A stretch of DNA of 64,000 nt from Saccharopolyspora spinosa NRRL 18395 (GCF_000194155.1 NZ_GL877881.1:450688-514687); one strand, 5' to 3'; numbered from the stretch's first letter, positions 34,303-43,716 are shown. Numbers and translations: made by a program. The notes: a model not told the origin generated them from the sequence alone.

Positions 34303-36791
34303 GACGGCGTATTCGCCTCCTCACGGCTGGCGGCCTGCTGGGAGTCCTCGCCCGTGCGGGCAGTTTCCAGCGCGGCGAGCACGGTCTGCGGGTGCACGGG
34401 GGTGGTGTCGAGTTCGACTCCGGTGTGGCGCAGCGCGTCGTTGATCGCGTTCAGCACGGCGGCCGGAGCGCCGATGGTGCCGCCTTCGCCGGCGCCCTTG
34501 GCACCGTTCTCGGTGAACGCGCACGGCGTCTCGAGGTGGGAGACGGTGATGTCGGGGATCTCCGTTGCGGTCGGCGCGAGGTAGTCGATGAAGCTGGCGG
34601 CCGAGGGCTCGCCGTTGTCGGCGTAGGTGATTTCCTCGAACAGTGCTCCGGCAATGCCCTGGGCGATCCCGCCGCGGCATTGACCGTCGACGACCTGCGG
34701 GTGGATCACCACTCCGCAGTCCTCCACGCAGGCGTAACGCAGGACTTTGATCTGGCCGGTGCCCGGATCGGCCTCGACGACCACGGCGTGGGTGGCGTTG
34801 GAGAACGTGCCGTCGCCAGCGACGTCGAAGCTCGCGGTCGCCGTCAATGCCGGTTCGACACCCTTGGGTAGCAGGTGGCTACGCAGGTAGGCCACGTCGG
34901 CGATGTCCTCAAAGGACAGTCGCCGGGCGGGGTCGTCCGCCTGGACGACGCCTCCGTCGCCGTCCAAGCGGACGTTGTCGGGGCTGGTCTCGAGCAGGTG
35001 CGCGGCGATGGTGCGCAGAACCTCGCCGAGACGCCCGGCCGCGATGGACACGGCGGAGCCGCCGATGGTCACCGACCGCGAGGCGAAAGTGCCCCATCCG
35101 TAGGCGATGCGCTCGGTATCGCCCTGGCGCAGCTTGACCTTGTCGAGGTGCAGTCCCAGTCGCTCGGCCACGATTTGGGCCAGGGTCGTCTCGTGCGACT
35201 GCCCGTGGTTAATCGTGCCGCTGGTGACCACGACGGACCCCGTGGTGTCCATCCGGATTTCGGAGATGTCGAAGCCGGGGACCACCCTCATCTTGCGTTT
35301 GGCGAAGGCTTCGGAACCGTAACCGGTCCGCTCCGAGAAGCAGCAGAAGCCGATGCCGATGTGCCGGCCCTCGGCGGCGGCCTTCTCGCGGAGTTCGTAC
35401 CAACCCTCATCACGGAGGGCGGCCTCGGCGAGGTCGAGCGACTCCCGGTAGGTCCCGGGATCGTAGGTGATGTTGTTGACGCCGGTGTAGGGGAACTCGG
35501 TGATCACGTTGCGCCGGCGGATCTCGACCGGGTCGACGCCGAGTTCGCGGGCGGCCCGCTCCATGACGCGTTCCATCGCCATGACGTATTGGGGGCGGCT
35601 GACCCCGCGGTAGGGCGCGGTCGGCGCCTTGTTGCTGGTGATGGCGCGGGCCCGGACCCGGTAGGCGGGTACCTGGTAGACGCTCGGCATCTCGGCGGAG
35701 GCCATCAGCGGTTCGATACCGGCGGTGAACGGGTAGCAGGAGTAGGCGCCCATATCGCAGACGATGTCGACGTCCAGGGCGGTGATCCGGCCCTCGGGGT
35801 CGAACGCCGCGCGAGTGCGGTAGCGCTGCTCCCGGGCCAGGAATCCGGCGGTCAGCGCCTCCCGGCGGTCTTCTATCCACTTCACCGGCCGGTCCAGCCG
35901 TCGGGCCGCCGCGGCCACCGCGATCTCCTCGCGGCCGACCACGCACTTCTGGCCGAATCCGCCGCCCATGTCGGGGACGGTGACCCGCACGGTGCGCTCC
36001 GGGATGCGCAGCGAGCGGGCCAGGACCGTGCGCACCTGGTGCGGGACCTGCGTGCAGGTCTGCACCAGCAGCTGGTCGTCGCGGTCGTCCCAGGAGGCGA
36101 CCACACCACGTGTTTCGAGCGGCAGTGCGTTCTGCCGTCCGCTTCGCGTGACGATCTCGACCACGCACCCCGGTCCGGATCCGGCGGCCTCGAACGCGGC
36201 GTCGACGCCGGGCGTGTCGAACATCGACACGTCCAGGAGGACGTTGCCGGGGGCTTCCTCGTGCACGAGCGGTGCGTCTTCGGCGAACGCGGTCTCCTCC
36301 GAGACGACGGCGTCGAAGGGCTCGTAGGTCACGACCGCGGCTTCGATGCCGTCTTCGACGCTGTACGGGTCACGAGCAACGACCACGGCCACCGGCTCGC
36401 CGACGAAACGCACCTTCTCCCGGGCGAGGATGGGCATCGCGGTGGGGACGAACTCCTCTGGTGGGCGGTCGAGGAGCGCCACGATGTCGCCGAGGTCGAG
36501 GTCCATCGCGGTGTAGGCGGCGACGACGCCCTCGACCGCACGGACAGCGGACAGGTCGATCCCGTGGATCCTGCCGTGCGCGACGGTCGAGCGGACGAAA
36601 CCCGCGTGCAGCATCCCGCTCAGCCGGATGTCGTCGACGAACCGTCCCCGACCGCGCAGCAGGCGAGGGTCCTCGCGGCGGGGAACGGACGCCCCGACCC
36701 AGCGTCCACGACTCCCATCGAACTGCGGAGACCCGTGCCGGGCAGCGGTACCGGGTGCGGGAATGCGGCCATCATTCGACCGAGCGGTCAT
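34299..36791 (-). CDS. Molybdopterin large subunit of nicotinate dehydrogenase-type hydroxylase
   Basis: This 830-residue protein of the xanthine dehydrogenase/CO dehydrogenase family binds the molybdenum cofactor and hydroxylates the ring, here most likely nicotinate to 6-hydroxynicotinate. It shows the N-terminal WVGASVPRREDPRLLRGRGR start, GGGFGQKCVVGREEIAVAAA, APYRGVSRPQYVMAMERVME, the RRNVITEFPY segment and a C-terminal GAKGAGEGGTIGAPAAVLNA region with the catalytic glutamate. The start was moved to the internal ATG where homology begins. It overlaps both neighbours in the operon. Substrate is inferred from the NicC, NicX, NicD, NicF and NicE-type genes around it. Confidence 0.9.
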   Translation of the reverse strand: MTARSNDGRIPAPGTAARHGSPQFDGSRGRWVGASVPRREDPRLLRGRGRFVDDIRLSGMLHAGFVRSTVAHGRIHGIDLSAVRAVEGVVAAYTAMDLDLGDIVALLDRPPEEFVPTAMPILAREKVRFVGEPVAVVVARDPYSVEDGIEAAVVTYEPFDAVVSEETAFAEDAPLVHEEAPGNVLLDVSMFDTPGVDAAFEAAGSGPGCVVEIVTRSGRQNALPLETRGVVASWDDRDDQLLVQTCTQVPHQVRTVLARSLRIPERTVRVTVPDMGGGFGQKCVVGREEIAVAAAARRLDRPVKWIEDRREALTAGFLAREQRYRTRAAFDPEGRITALDVDIVCDMGAYSCYPFTAGIEPLMASAEMPSVYQVPAYRVRARAITSNKAPTAPYRGVSRPQYVMAMERVMERAARELGVDPVEIRRRNVITEFPYTGVNNITYDPGTYRESLDLAEAALRDEGWYELREKAAAEGRHIGIGFCCFSERTGYGSEAFAKRKMRVVPGFDISEIRMDTTGSVVVTSGTINHGQSHETTLAQIVAERLGLHLDKVKLRQGDTERIAYGWGTFASRSVTIGGSAVSIAAGRLGEVLRTIAAHLLETSPDNVRLDGDGGVVQADDPARRLSFEDIADVAYLRSHLLPKGVEPALTATASFDVAGDGTFSNATHAVVVEADPGTGQIKVLRYACVEDCGVVIHPQVVDGQCRGGIAQGIAGALFEEITYADNGEPSAASFIDYLAPTATEIPDITVSHLETPCAFTENGAKGAGEGGTIGAPAAVLNAINDALRHTGVELDTTPVHPQTVLAALETARTGEDSQQAASREEANTPS

Positions 36792-37693
36792 CGCGTCACT
36801 CCTTTCTCCCACGCCTGGTGCAGGGCTTGGGCGACGAGCGTCCGGGTGAGCCGGCGGCGGTAGGAGCCGGTACCTGCTGCGTCGTCGGGTGGATCGATGG
36901 CCGCGGCGGCTGCCTCGCCGCAAGCGGTGAACAGTTCGGGCCCGGGGATGCCGCCGGCCAGGACGGCCTCGGCCTCGGGAACCCGGACCGGCGCCGGGGC
37001 CACGCCGCCGAGGATCACCCGGCCGCCGGCCAGCGGAGCCTCGTCGCCGGCGCGGGTTGCGGGATCCGCGTCCAGCGCGACCGCCACGTCGACGATCGCG
37101 AAGTCCCCGTGGCGGCGGGCGAACTCGGTGAGCGCGGCCCGGGGTGCCGGGCGGGTGAAGCGCACTTCCGTGACGACCTCGTCAGGTTCGACGGCCGTGG
37201 CGTAGAACCCGTGGAACATCTCCGCGGCCGGAATCTCCCGTTGCCCGTTCGGTCCGTCGGTGACGATCACGGCGTCGAGCAGCAGCGAGAGCAGGCACCA
37301 TTCGGCGGTGGCATCGCCGTGCACGACGCTGCCAGCGACGGTGCCACGGGAGCGGATCGGCAGGTGTCCCACCCACCGCATGGCCCGGGAGATCACATCG
37401 AACTCCGGCCCCAAGATGCGACCGGAGATCTCCACCTCGCGATGGGTGACCATCGCCCCGATCCGGAGTCCCGAATCGTCGCGCCGAATCGAACTCATCG
37501 CCGGATCGCGGCGCAGCGGCCCCAGGTCGACCAGAGCCGTCGGTCGAGCGAGCCGGAAGTTCATCATCGGTATCAGGCTCTGGCCGCCGGCGATGAGTTT
37601 CGGCTCCTCGCCCGCCGCAGAGAGCTCGCCGAGCAAGCCAACGGCATCGGCGACGTCATGCGCCCGGTGGTAGATGAACGCTGCGGGCTTCAC
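36788..37693 (-). CDS. FAD-binding subunit of the molybdenum hydroxylase
   Basis: This 301-residue subunit takes electrons from the 2Fe-2S clusters. It has the medium-subunit marks: FIYHRAHDVADAVGLLGEL at the start, KLIAGGQSLIPMMNFRLARP for FAD, and GTVAGSVVHGDATAEWCLLS. Length is normal. Its stop overlaps the large-subunit ATG by four bases, and the three subunits in the order medium-large-small form one enzyme of the xanthine dehydrogenase family. Confidence 0.92.
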   Translation of the reverse strand: MKPAAFIYHRAHDVADAVGLLGELSAAGEEPKLIAGGQSLIPMMNFRLARPTALVDLGPLRRDPAMSSIRRDDSGLRIGAMVTHREVEISGRILGPEFDVISRAMRWVGHLPIRSRGTVAGSVVHGDATAEWCLLSLLLDAVIVTDGPNGQREIPAAEMFHGFYATAVEPDEVVTEVRFTRPAPRAALTEFARRHGDFAIVDVAVALDADPATRAGDEAPLAGGRVILGGVAPAPVRVPEAEAVLAGGIPGPELFTACGEAAAAAIDPPDDAAGTGSYRRRLTRTLVAQALHQAWEKGVTR

Positions 37694-37742
37694 GCGGTGT
37701 ACCTCCTCGTCCGTTGGTCGCCTCCTGGCGCAGATCTCGCCG

Positions 37743-39164
37743 TCAGGGCCCCGAGGTTTCCGTCGTCGCAGCGGCCTCCGCAGCCGCCAGCGTGGTGGGC
37801 GACGGTTCGGCGGGATCAGCGATCCGGTCGAGTTCGCGACCGCTGGTCTCCGGTGCCGCGACCATCATGAACACGACCGCGGCCACCACGAGCACACCAA
37901 GCACGGTGAAGGTCAGCGGCAGGCCCAGCACCGGCCACAGCACGCTGCCGAACAGCAGCGGGGCGAAGCCGGTGACGGCGCGACTCGACGATGACGCCCA
38001 GCCGAAACCCGAGGCACGCAGCTCAGTTGGGTAGAGCTCGGAGACGTAGGCGTACATGACCGGGATGACCACCAGGGCGAACAGACCGAAGGCACCGATC
38101 GCCACGACCGCCCCGGCAGGCGATCCCAGCAGCAACGAAAACACCACCAGCGTCACCGCCGTGATCGGCCCGGCGACCGCGATGACCCTCTTGCGGCCGA
38201 CCTTGTCGACGACGAGCACCGCGAGTGCGACGCCGACGATGCCCACCGCGTTCATCAACGCGGTCGAAGCGAAGGCGGCGATCTCGCCAAAGCCCTGAGC
38301 TCGCAGGATCGACGGCATCCAGCTCAGCGCGGCGTAGTAGACCAGCATCACGCTGACGAACAGCGACCACGCCACCGCCGTGATCCGCGGGTTGAACGCC
38401 CACACCCGCCGCAGCTGGTCGAAGGCTGCCGTCACTGCCCCACCGCGGGTGTCTTCCACGACCGCCGGCGGGATCGCGTAAGGCTCCGCGGTTGCTCCGG
38501 TGCGACTGACGAGGTCGTCGATGACGGCGCGAGCATCCGCCTCCCGGCCCTTGCGGACCAGGTAGAGCGGAGACTCCGGAACGCCGCGTCGCACCCAGAA
38601 CAGGAGCACCGCGGGCAGGATCATCAGCACCAGCATCCAGCGCCAGTTCCCCTCCACCGGGACCAGCAACGTCGCCGAGACACCTGCCAGCGTGGTCCCC
38701 ACCGGCCACCAGCCGTCCATCGCCGAGAGCACCCGACCCCGTTGGCGGCGGGGCGAGAACTCGCTGACGATCGCGTAGTCGACCGGGATGCACCCGCCGA
38801 GGCCGATCCCGGCCAGGAAGCGCAGGAGCAGGAACATCTCCAGGCTCGGCGAGAGTGCCCCGAGCGCGGAGAACAGGGCGAACAGCAGCAGCGTGATGCT
38901 GAAAGCCCGCTTGCGGCCGATGCGGTCGGCCACCGTGCCCCAGGCGATCGCACCGACCGCCATGCCGATCAGATTGGCGGTGGCCACCAACCCCTTCTGC
39001 CCTGGCGACAGCCCAAACTCGGTCCCGACCAGCGGGGTGAGGAAGCCGTTCAGGGCGACGTCCCAGGCATCGAACATGTAGCCCAGGCCACCGATCAGGA
39101 AGATCTTGCCTTGTACATTCCATCGCCAGGGCAGGTCCTGGACGATTTGGTCTCCGGTACGCAT
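37743..39164 (-). CDS. MFS transporter, likely nicotinate or hydroxynicotinate uptake
   Basis: This 473-residue transporter has twelve hydrophobic segments. Sugar/metabolite-porter motifs are IAWGTVADRIGRKRAFSITL between helices 2 and 3, DYAIVSEFSPRRQRGRVLSA, ESPLYLVRKGREADARAVID, and ELYPTELRASGFGWASSSSR. It lies 49 bases upstream of the FAD subunit in the same direction, so it is probably the nicotinate importer (the place NicT takes in Pseudomonas). The substrate is inferred from position. Confidence 0.88.
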   Translation of the reverse strand: MRTGDQIVQDLPWRWNVQGKIFLIGGLGYMFDAWDVALNGFLTPLVGTEFGLSPGQKGLVATANLIGMAVGAIAWGTVADRIGRKRAFSITLLLFALFSALGALSPSLEMFLLLRFLAGIGLGGCIPVDYAIVSEFSPRRQRGRVLSAMDGWWPVGTTLAGVSATLLVPVEGNWRWMLVLMILPAVLLFWVRRGVPESPLYLVRKGREADARAVIDDLVSRTGATAEPYAIPPAVVEDTRGGAVTAAFDQLRRVWAFNPRITAVAWSLFVSVMLVYYAALSWMPSILRAQGFGEIAAFASTALMNAVGIVGVALAVLVVDKVGRKRVIAVAGPITAVTLVVFSLLLGSPAGAVVAIGAFGLFALVVIPVMYAYVSELYPTELRASGFGWASSSSRAVTGFAPLLFGSVLWPVLGLPLTFTVLGVLVVAAVVFMMVAAPETSGRELDRIADPAEPSPTTLAAAEAAATTETSGP

Positions 39165-39201
39165 GAGTCGCTCCGTTGCGATGTCTCGGCGGCGTTACAC
39201 G

Positions 39202-40473
39202 TCAGCGTGCGAACTGGTAGTGGATGGATTCGGTGTCCAAGTCCGTGAGCGGGCTGCCGTTCCAGAGCCAGTCATAGGAAACATCGGACTCACCGTCGAA
39301 GCGACGCAGCTTCTCGTCGCGCTCACGCTGCTCCGGGCCGTCGGGCAGGTGGTAGAAGCTCATGTTCTGGAGGGACGCATCCTGGACCATGCCCGCATGC
39401 TTCGCCCGTCGATCGACGTAGCGGACCAGGGCGGCCTCGATCCCGTCGCGGGTGACCCTGCCGAGCTCCTCGGCGAGCACAGCGGCGTCCTCCATCGCTT
39501 GGGAGGCGCCTTGCGCCTGGTAGGGAAGCATCGCATGGCAGGCATCGCCGAGGAGAGCGACCCGGCCGTCGACCCAGACCGGGTCGCGACGCCGGCGGTA
39601 CATCGCCCAAACCGACACGTCCTCGTCCTTGGCCTTGGCCAGCACGGTCGGAACGCGGTCGTCCCAGCCCTTGTACTCGGCGGCGAGCTCCGCAGCGGTT
39701 GCTGGACCGCTCCACTCCCGGGCGATCGTCTCGCTGCACGGGACGATCGCGACCACGTTGAGGTACTGACCGCCGCGGATCATGTAGTGCACCAGGTGCT
39801 TGTCCGGGCCGTACCAGATCGTGGAGTGGTACCGGTCCACGAGGAACCGGGTCGCCGGGTCTGCAGCCACGAGGTCGCCGGGGATCAGAGCGCGATACGC
39901 CATCTCCCCGGAGAACACGAGGGTGTCGTCGAATCCCGCCAGCTCGCGCACTGCGGACCGGATGCCGTCCGCCCCGATCACTACGTCCCCGGAAATCCGG
40001 CGCCCGTCAGCGGTCACCACGGCCGGGCGTGCCGGGTCGGCGCGATCGAGCTCGACCACTCGCGCCGAGGTCGCGACCTGGACCACCGGACCAATGCCCT
40101 CCGGGGCCAGGCATGCCTCGAGCAGGACCCCGTGCAGGTCGGCACGGTGGTAATGCCAGTAGGGCGCCCCGTACTGATCGATCACCCGCTGCCCGAGCGG
40201 CAGCTGGGCGATGATGCTCCCGTCAGCCCAGCGCCGGCGGACCTGGTCCTGGGGTTCGGTGCGCACGCGCTCGAGCTGAGCGCGAAGGCCCAGCCCGATG
40301 AGGATCCGGCTGGCGTTCGGCGCCGTCTGGATACCCGCGCCGATCTCCCCCAGCTGTGGTGCGGCCTCGACCACCGTGACCCGCAGGCCCCGCTGCCGCA
40401 GCGACAGCGCGGCACAGAGGCCGCCCAAGCCGGCACCGACAACAACCACTTCGAACGACTGGCTCGCAGCCAC
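39202..40473 (-). CDS. nicC: FAD-dependent monooxygenase, likely 6-hydroxynicotinate 3-monooxygenase
   Basis: This 423-residue flavoprotein of the salicylate hydroxylase group should decarboxylate and hydroxylate 6-hydroxynicotinate to 2,5-dihydroxypyridine. The dinucleotide fold is VVVVGAGLGGLCAALSLRQR, the NADPH/FAD motif is VVIGADGIRSAVRE, and GRVALLGDACHAMLPYQAQG is the FAD-ribityl motif. Active-site-like HYHRADLHGVLLEACL is also visible. The GTG start follows GAGGAGG; the open frame upstream lacks a start site. It has its own upstream gap with a TCCGAACACG motif, so it may start a transcript. Function by family and context. Confidence 0.87.
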   Translation of the reverse strand: MAASQSFEVVVVGAGLGGLCAALSLRQRGLRVTVVEAAPQLGEIGAGIQTAPNASRILIGLGLRAQLERVRTEPQDQVRRRWADGSIIAQLPLGQRVIDQYGAPYWHYHRADLHGVLLEACLAPEGIGPVVQVATSARVVELDRADPARPAVVTADGRRISGDVVIGADGIRSAVRELAGFDDTLVFSGEMAYRALIPGDLVAADPATRFLVDRYHSTIWYGPDKHLVHYMIRGGQYLNVVAIVPCSETIAREWSGPATAAELAAEYKGWDDRVPTVLAKAKDEDVSVWAMYRRRRDPVWVDGRVALLGDACHAMLPYQAQGASQAMEDAAVLAEELGRVTRDGIEAALVRYVDRRAKHAGMVQDASLQNMSFYHLPDGPEQRERDEKLRRFDGESDVSYDWLWNGSPLTDLDTESIHYQFAR

Positions 40474-40526
40474 GCTGACCTCCTCGTCCTCGCAGATACG
40501 TCCATCGGCCGCGCCGGATCGGTTGA

Positions 40527-40546
40527 TCCGAACACGTACTATCCGG
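40527..40546. promoter_or_regulatory. Regulator motif before the nicC-type gene
   Basis: TCCGAACACGTACTATCCGG matches the TCCGRRCACG motif seen at 42610, 42625 and 42943 in the other promoter region of the cluster. It has dyad character, with TCCG facing CCGGA. It lies 54 bases before the GTG start of the monooxygenase on the minus strand. Confidence 0.5.
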
Positions 40547-40737
40547 ATGTGCAAGGATTTGTTTGAATGTGATTTCCGCGCTCCCGTTGCTTCTTAACGG
40601 CGCAAAGACGACGCAGGCGATCTGGATGCGGACGAACGAGCCAAGGGCTCGAAGGGGGCGAGTTGCCATCGCTATCCGAGAAGCCGGGACCTGGCAGCCG
40701 CGCGCGGTCCCGGCCCCGCACATCGCGCGCTGGATAG

Positions 40738-41544
40738 TCAGGGCGCGTGGGTCGGCCCCTCCGGGTTGGCGACCGCTCCGCTGAGCAGCCTGCCGGCGTC
40801 GGGAACGTAGGGATCGAGTCCGAGTTCGGACAAGATCCGGAACGTGGTGGCGGTGGCGGCCGACAGCACCGGGATCGCAACCTCGTCCTCCACCGGCTGG
40901 ATCGAGGGCAGGGACGGCATCTGCACGCAGGCCGACAGGACCAGCGCATCGGCGTTGGACAGGTCGAGCTTGCGGTGATGCTCGCGCAGATCGGCCGGAT
41001 CCAGCCGCGCTACGGCAAGGTTGTCCGGCACCTCCAGCGACAATGCGTCCACCACCTCGACCCCGGCGTCCTCGATGTAGTCCGCCACCGCCTTCGTCAG
41101 CGGCTTCAGGTACGGCGTGAGGATCGCGACCTTTCGAGCGCCCAGCGCGGCAATCCCGGACAGCAGCGCACCAGCGCTGGAGACGACCGACGCAGTGCAA
41201 CCCTCAGCGCGCAGCGCTCGGGTGATGTCATCCTCCGCGGTGCAGTGGTAGCCAGGGCCCTGGGCCATGATCGCCACCAGGCAGGCGGTGGCCACGACAT
41301 CTGGGCGGGCGTCCGCCAATTCCGCCGCCGCCCGTGCGGCCTGGGCATTCATCGCCCGCAGCTGCTCCGGAGTCACGTGCTGCATCCGCGCCCGTGCGGA
41401 GTGGAAGACGAACCGATCACCCGGTTCAGCCTGTTCCCGGGCTCGCAGCATCCGAGGCAGCTCGGTCTCCATAGTCAGATTCGAGCTGGGCACGATCATC
41501 CCGATGTGATGATCGCGCGCTGCCGTTTCCACGCCCGCGCTCAT
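40738..41544 (-). CDS. nicE: Maleate cis-trans isomerase (Asp/Glu racemase superfamily)
   Basis: This 268-residue enzyme isomerises maleate to fumarate, the final step of the nicotinate maleamate pathway. It has the paired-cysteine layout of the superfamily: VVATACLVAIMAQGP with the first cysteine (about residue 88) and LVLSACVQMPSLPSIQPVED with the second. The N-terminal IGMIVPSSNLTMETELPRML is typical of maleate isomerases. Its start overlaps the NicX-type stop by four bases, so both are in one transcript. Confidence 0.9.
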   Translation of the reverse strand: MSAGVETAARDHHIGMIVPSSNLTMETELPRMLRAREQAEPGDRFVFHSARARMQHVTPEQLRAMNAQAARAAAELADARPDVVATACLVAIMAQGPGYHCTAEDDITRALRAEGCTASVVSSAGALLSGIAALGARKVAILTPYLKPLTKAVADYIEDAGVEVVDALSLEVPDNLAVARLDPADLREHHRKLDLSNADALVLSACVQMPSLPSIQPVEDEVAIPVLSAATATTFRILSELGLDPYVPDAGRLLSGAVANPEGPTHAP

Positions 41545-42587
41545 CGGCGGCCGACCGGGCGCATCTCGGGGACGGTCAGCTCACCTGCGTCGACGATCAA
41601 CTCGTCATCCAAGTACAGCGAGTTGCCGCGCATCGGGATGTCGAAGTGACAGGCGGTGTCGTTCGGGCCGCCCAGTTCGTTGTTGGGCCCGATGGAGAAC
41701 ATCACGTTGCCGTAGAAGCTGCGCAGCTCCATGCCCATCCCCCCGGGGAACTGGGTCAGGCCGTGCCAGTGAGCGCGCTCGTCAAGGCCCCAGCCGACGT
41801 GACTCATCCCGTAACCGCGCGGGTCGTCGAAGCTCTCGATGTACGAGCTCAGCAGGTCCGCGTCCAACCCGGACGTCCCAGCTCCGCCACGGATGTCCCG
41901 GATGAAGCCTTCCTCGATGCTGATCTCCACTGGGGTCTGCACGTAGGTGTTGAACGGCAGGAGCACGTCCCCTGGCGAGAGCACGATCTTCCCGTCGACG
42001 CCGTCGTCAGCCCCGCCGGTGAACACGAACGCGGCCGGCCAGTGGTCCCATCGGCCGGGGGTGTCGGTGTAGCCGTACTCGGACATAGTCGGGTACATGC
42101 CGAGCTTGTAGGTGACGTCGGTGCCACCTGGGCTGGTGATCCGCATCGTGCTCGCTTTGGACAGCAGCTCGGCGCCGATCTCCACCCGCTCGCGCAGCTC
42201 CGTCGTCGGCATCAGCCGGGCCAGCAACTCCGGTGGCTCGACGGCGGTCAGGATCCGGACACCGGCGTCCTGGATGGCGAACTGCTCCTTGCTGAACAGC
42301 AGGAACGTGCAATCCACAACCATGTCGACCCCCTTGAGTGCCTCCACGGCCCTGGGGATGTTCCCGAGGCCGGAGTCACCCACGGCCCACGCCCCCGAGG
42401 CGCTGGCCGGCGGGGGCAACCGCATGTGGAACGCCGCAGCTCCCAACTGCTGAGCGGCCCACAGGAACGCGTCGGCATACTCCGCGCGCTCCCCGCCGCG
42501 GGTGAGCACGACCACCGTCTCACCGTCGTGCACCCCGGACAGGCGCAGTTGCCGCAAGCAGATGTCGTTGAACAGGTTCTGGTCCAC
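41541..42587 (-). CDS. nicX: 2,5-dihydroxypyridine 5,6-dioxygenase
   Basis: This 348-residue non-haem iron enzyme opens the ring of 2,5-dihydroxypyridine to give N-formylmaleamate. It belongs to the NicX/M29-related fold; candidate metal ligands sit in the C-terminal half, in FIRDIRGG, SHVGWGLDERAHWHG and NDTACHFDIPMRGNSLYLDD. The sequence SPGDVLLPFNTYVQTPVEIS and the overall length fit. The start is a GTG seven bases after GGAGGTGG. It is the first gene of a leftward transcript facing the divergent MarR gene, with two direct TCCGAGCACG repeats in between. Confidence 0.88.
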   Translation of the reverse strand: MDQNLFNDICLRQLRLSGVHDGETVVVLTRGGERAEYADAFLWAAQQLGAAAFHMRLPPPASASGAWAVGDSGLGNIPRAVEALKGVDMVVDCTFLLFSKEQFAIQDAGVRILTAVEPPELLARLMPTTELRERVEIGAELLSKASTMRITSPGGTDVTYKLGMYPTMSEYGYTDTPGRWDHWPAAFVFTGGADDGVDGKIVLSPGDVLLPFNTYVQTPVEISIEEGFIRDIRGGAGTSGLDADLLSSYIESFDDPRGYGMSHVGWGLDERAHWHGLTQFPGGMGMELRSFYGNVMFSIGPNNELGGPNDTACHFDIPMRGNSLYLDDELIVDAGELTVPEMRPVGRR

Positions 42588-42606
42588 CGTTGACCACCTC
42601 CGCATG

Positions 42607-42634
42607 TAATCCGAGCACGGATTATCCGAGCACG
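42607..42634. promoter_or_regulatory. Operator with palindrome and direct repeat before nicX
   Basis: TAATCCGAGCACGGATTA (42607-42624) is a perfect seven-base inverted repeat around AGCA. TCCGAGCACG occurs at 42610-42619 and again 15 bases later at 42625-42634. Placed 20-47 bases before the nicX-type start, it is a likely regulator site. Confidence 0.6.
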
Positions 42635-42942
42635 CAAGAGTAGTTTTCGCCGAACCTGTCTGCGCCGAAGCCGCGAGCAAGATCCACCCGTCGGCAACGG
42701 CGCTTGTACACATCACCTCACCCCGCTGGCGTCAAAGCGCCCGATGTCAACGCCCTGCCGGCAGCCGACGACTGCACTCGGAGAGCTGGTCAACCTGATG
42801 GCATGGCGGATAAGCGATCCCTTGCACAGCCAGAGTTGCGCAGGTAAGCCCGCCCGCACCCAGCCCGACCCGACACGGCCTGGCCCGCGCCGAAATGGCT
42901 TGCGTTCGCCCCGGTCGTACCCACCTCGTGCTCGCACTACCG

Positions 42943-42966
42943 TCCGGGCACGTATTATTGCCCGGA
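42943..42966. promoter_or_regulatory. Perfect palindrome before the MarR gene
   Basis: TCCGGGCA and TGCCCGGA are exact inverted arms separated by eight bases (CGTATTAT). The left part reads TCCGGGCACG, the motif found before the nicX and nicC-type genes. It lies 40 bases before the MarR start, which suggests autoregulation. Confidence 0.65.
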
Positions 42967-43005
42967 GACCTGGCCTCGGGTCCCGGGCTGTATGGGAGGA
43001 ATGCA

Positions 43006-43518
43006 ATGGGGGAGCCAGCGCGCGCGGACCGACGTGTGGCAGCAGGTAAGCCTGCCGTCGCTCCTGCGCCACCCGCCGATCTGCTGGCCGCCCCCGGCTA
43101 CGGCGCCCGCCGTTTGTACCAGGCTTACCTTGCCGCTTGGAACCGCCACGTGGACTCGGTGTTGACCGGCCCGCAGTTCGCAGTGCTCTCCGCCGTTCGC
43201 GCCTATCCGGGTAACGACCAGAGCTCACTGGCCGGCGCCGTCGCCCTCGACACCTCGACGATGGCCGACTTGTGCCGCAGACTCGAACGGCGAGGCCTCA
43301 TCCGGCGCATCGAATCCCCGCGCGACGCACGGCGCAAACTGCTGTCCCTCACCGATGAGGGCGAAACTGTACTTGCCCAAGTGAACCGCCGAGCCCGCCG
43401 ACTGGACAAGGCGCTGCTCGACGGCGACGACATCGCCAGCGACGTCGACATCGCAGCACTGCTCAACGCCCTCGGTGCCCGATGGGAAGCTGTCGCCGCG
43501 TTCGACGAATTGGACTGA
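43006..43518 (+). CDS. MarR-family regulator of the nicotinate cluster
   Basis: This 170-residue winged-helix protein has the MarR layout: a first helix (GARRLYQAYLAAWNRHVDSV), LTGPQFAVLSAVRAYPG, the recognition region LDTSTMADLCRRLERRGLIR and the wing ESPRDARRKLLSLTDEGETV. The ATG follows GGGAGGA, and the upstream open frame is ignored. It is divergent from nicX, and in Pseudomonas putida the equivalent regulator NicR is also a MarR protein responding to 6-hydroxynicotinate. Regulation by the TCCGRRCACG-type sites nearby is inferred. Confidence 0.88.
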   Translation: MGEPARADRRVAAGKPAVAPAPPADLLAAPGYGARRLYQAYLAAWNRHVDSVLTGPQFAVLSAVRAYPGNDQSSLAGAVALDTSTMADLCRRLERRGLIRRIESPRDARRKLLSLTDEGETVLAQVNRRARRLDKALLDGDDIASDVDIAALLNALGARWEAVAAFDELD

Positions 43519-43673
43519 GACCAACGCCGGAACGGGATCCGCAAAACCATTAATGGGACGCACGAGGCGTTCGACCGAGTCATCGGGCATCAACGCTTCC
43601 AGCACACGTCCCGCTTCGGCCAGTTCGGCGGCACGTTGCCGCCTCACACACCTTGACTTGGCCGCAATACCGT

Positions 43674-43712
43674 CAGTGGTGGTGGGGCGCAGTCAGCGGC
43701 CCACCACCACTG
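43674..43712. terminator. Hairpin between convergent MarR and GH18 genes
   Basis: CAGTGGTGGTGGG and its exact complement CCCACCACCACTG form a 13-base stem around a loop of about 13. No T-run follows on either strand. Its place just after the end of the GH18 gene and about 155 bases after the MarR stop fits a shared terminator. Confidence 0.6.
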
Positions 43713-43716
43713 TCAC

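Noticed and set aside
34875..36863. 662-codon plus-strand ORF opposite the molybdenum subunit
   Set aside because: This is another antisense shadow; the minus-strand frame is a full-length, motif-complete hydroxylase subunit.
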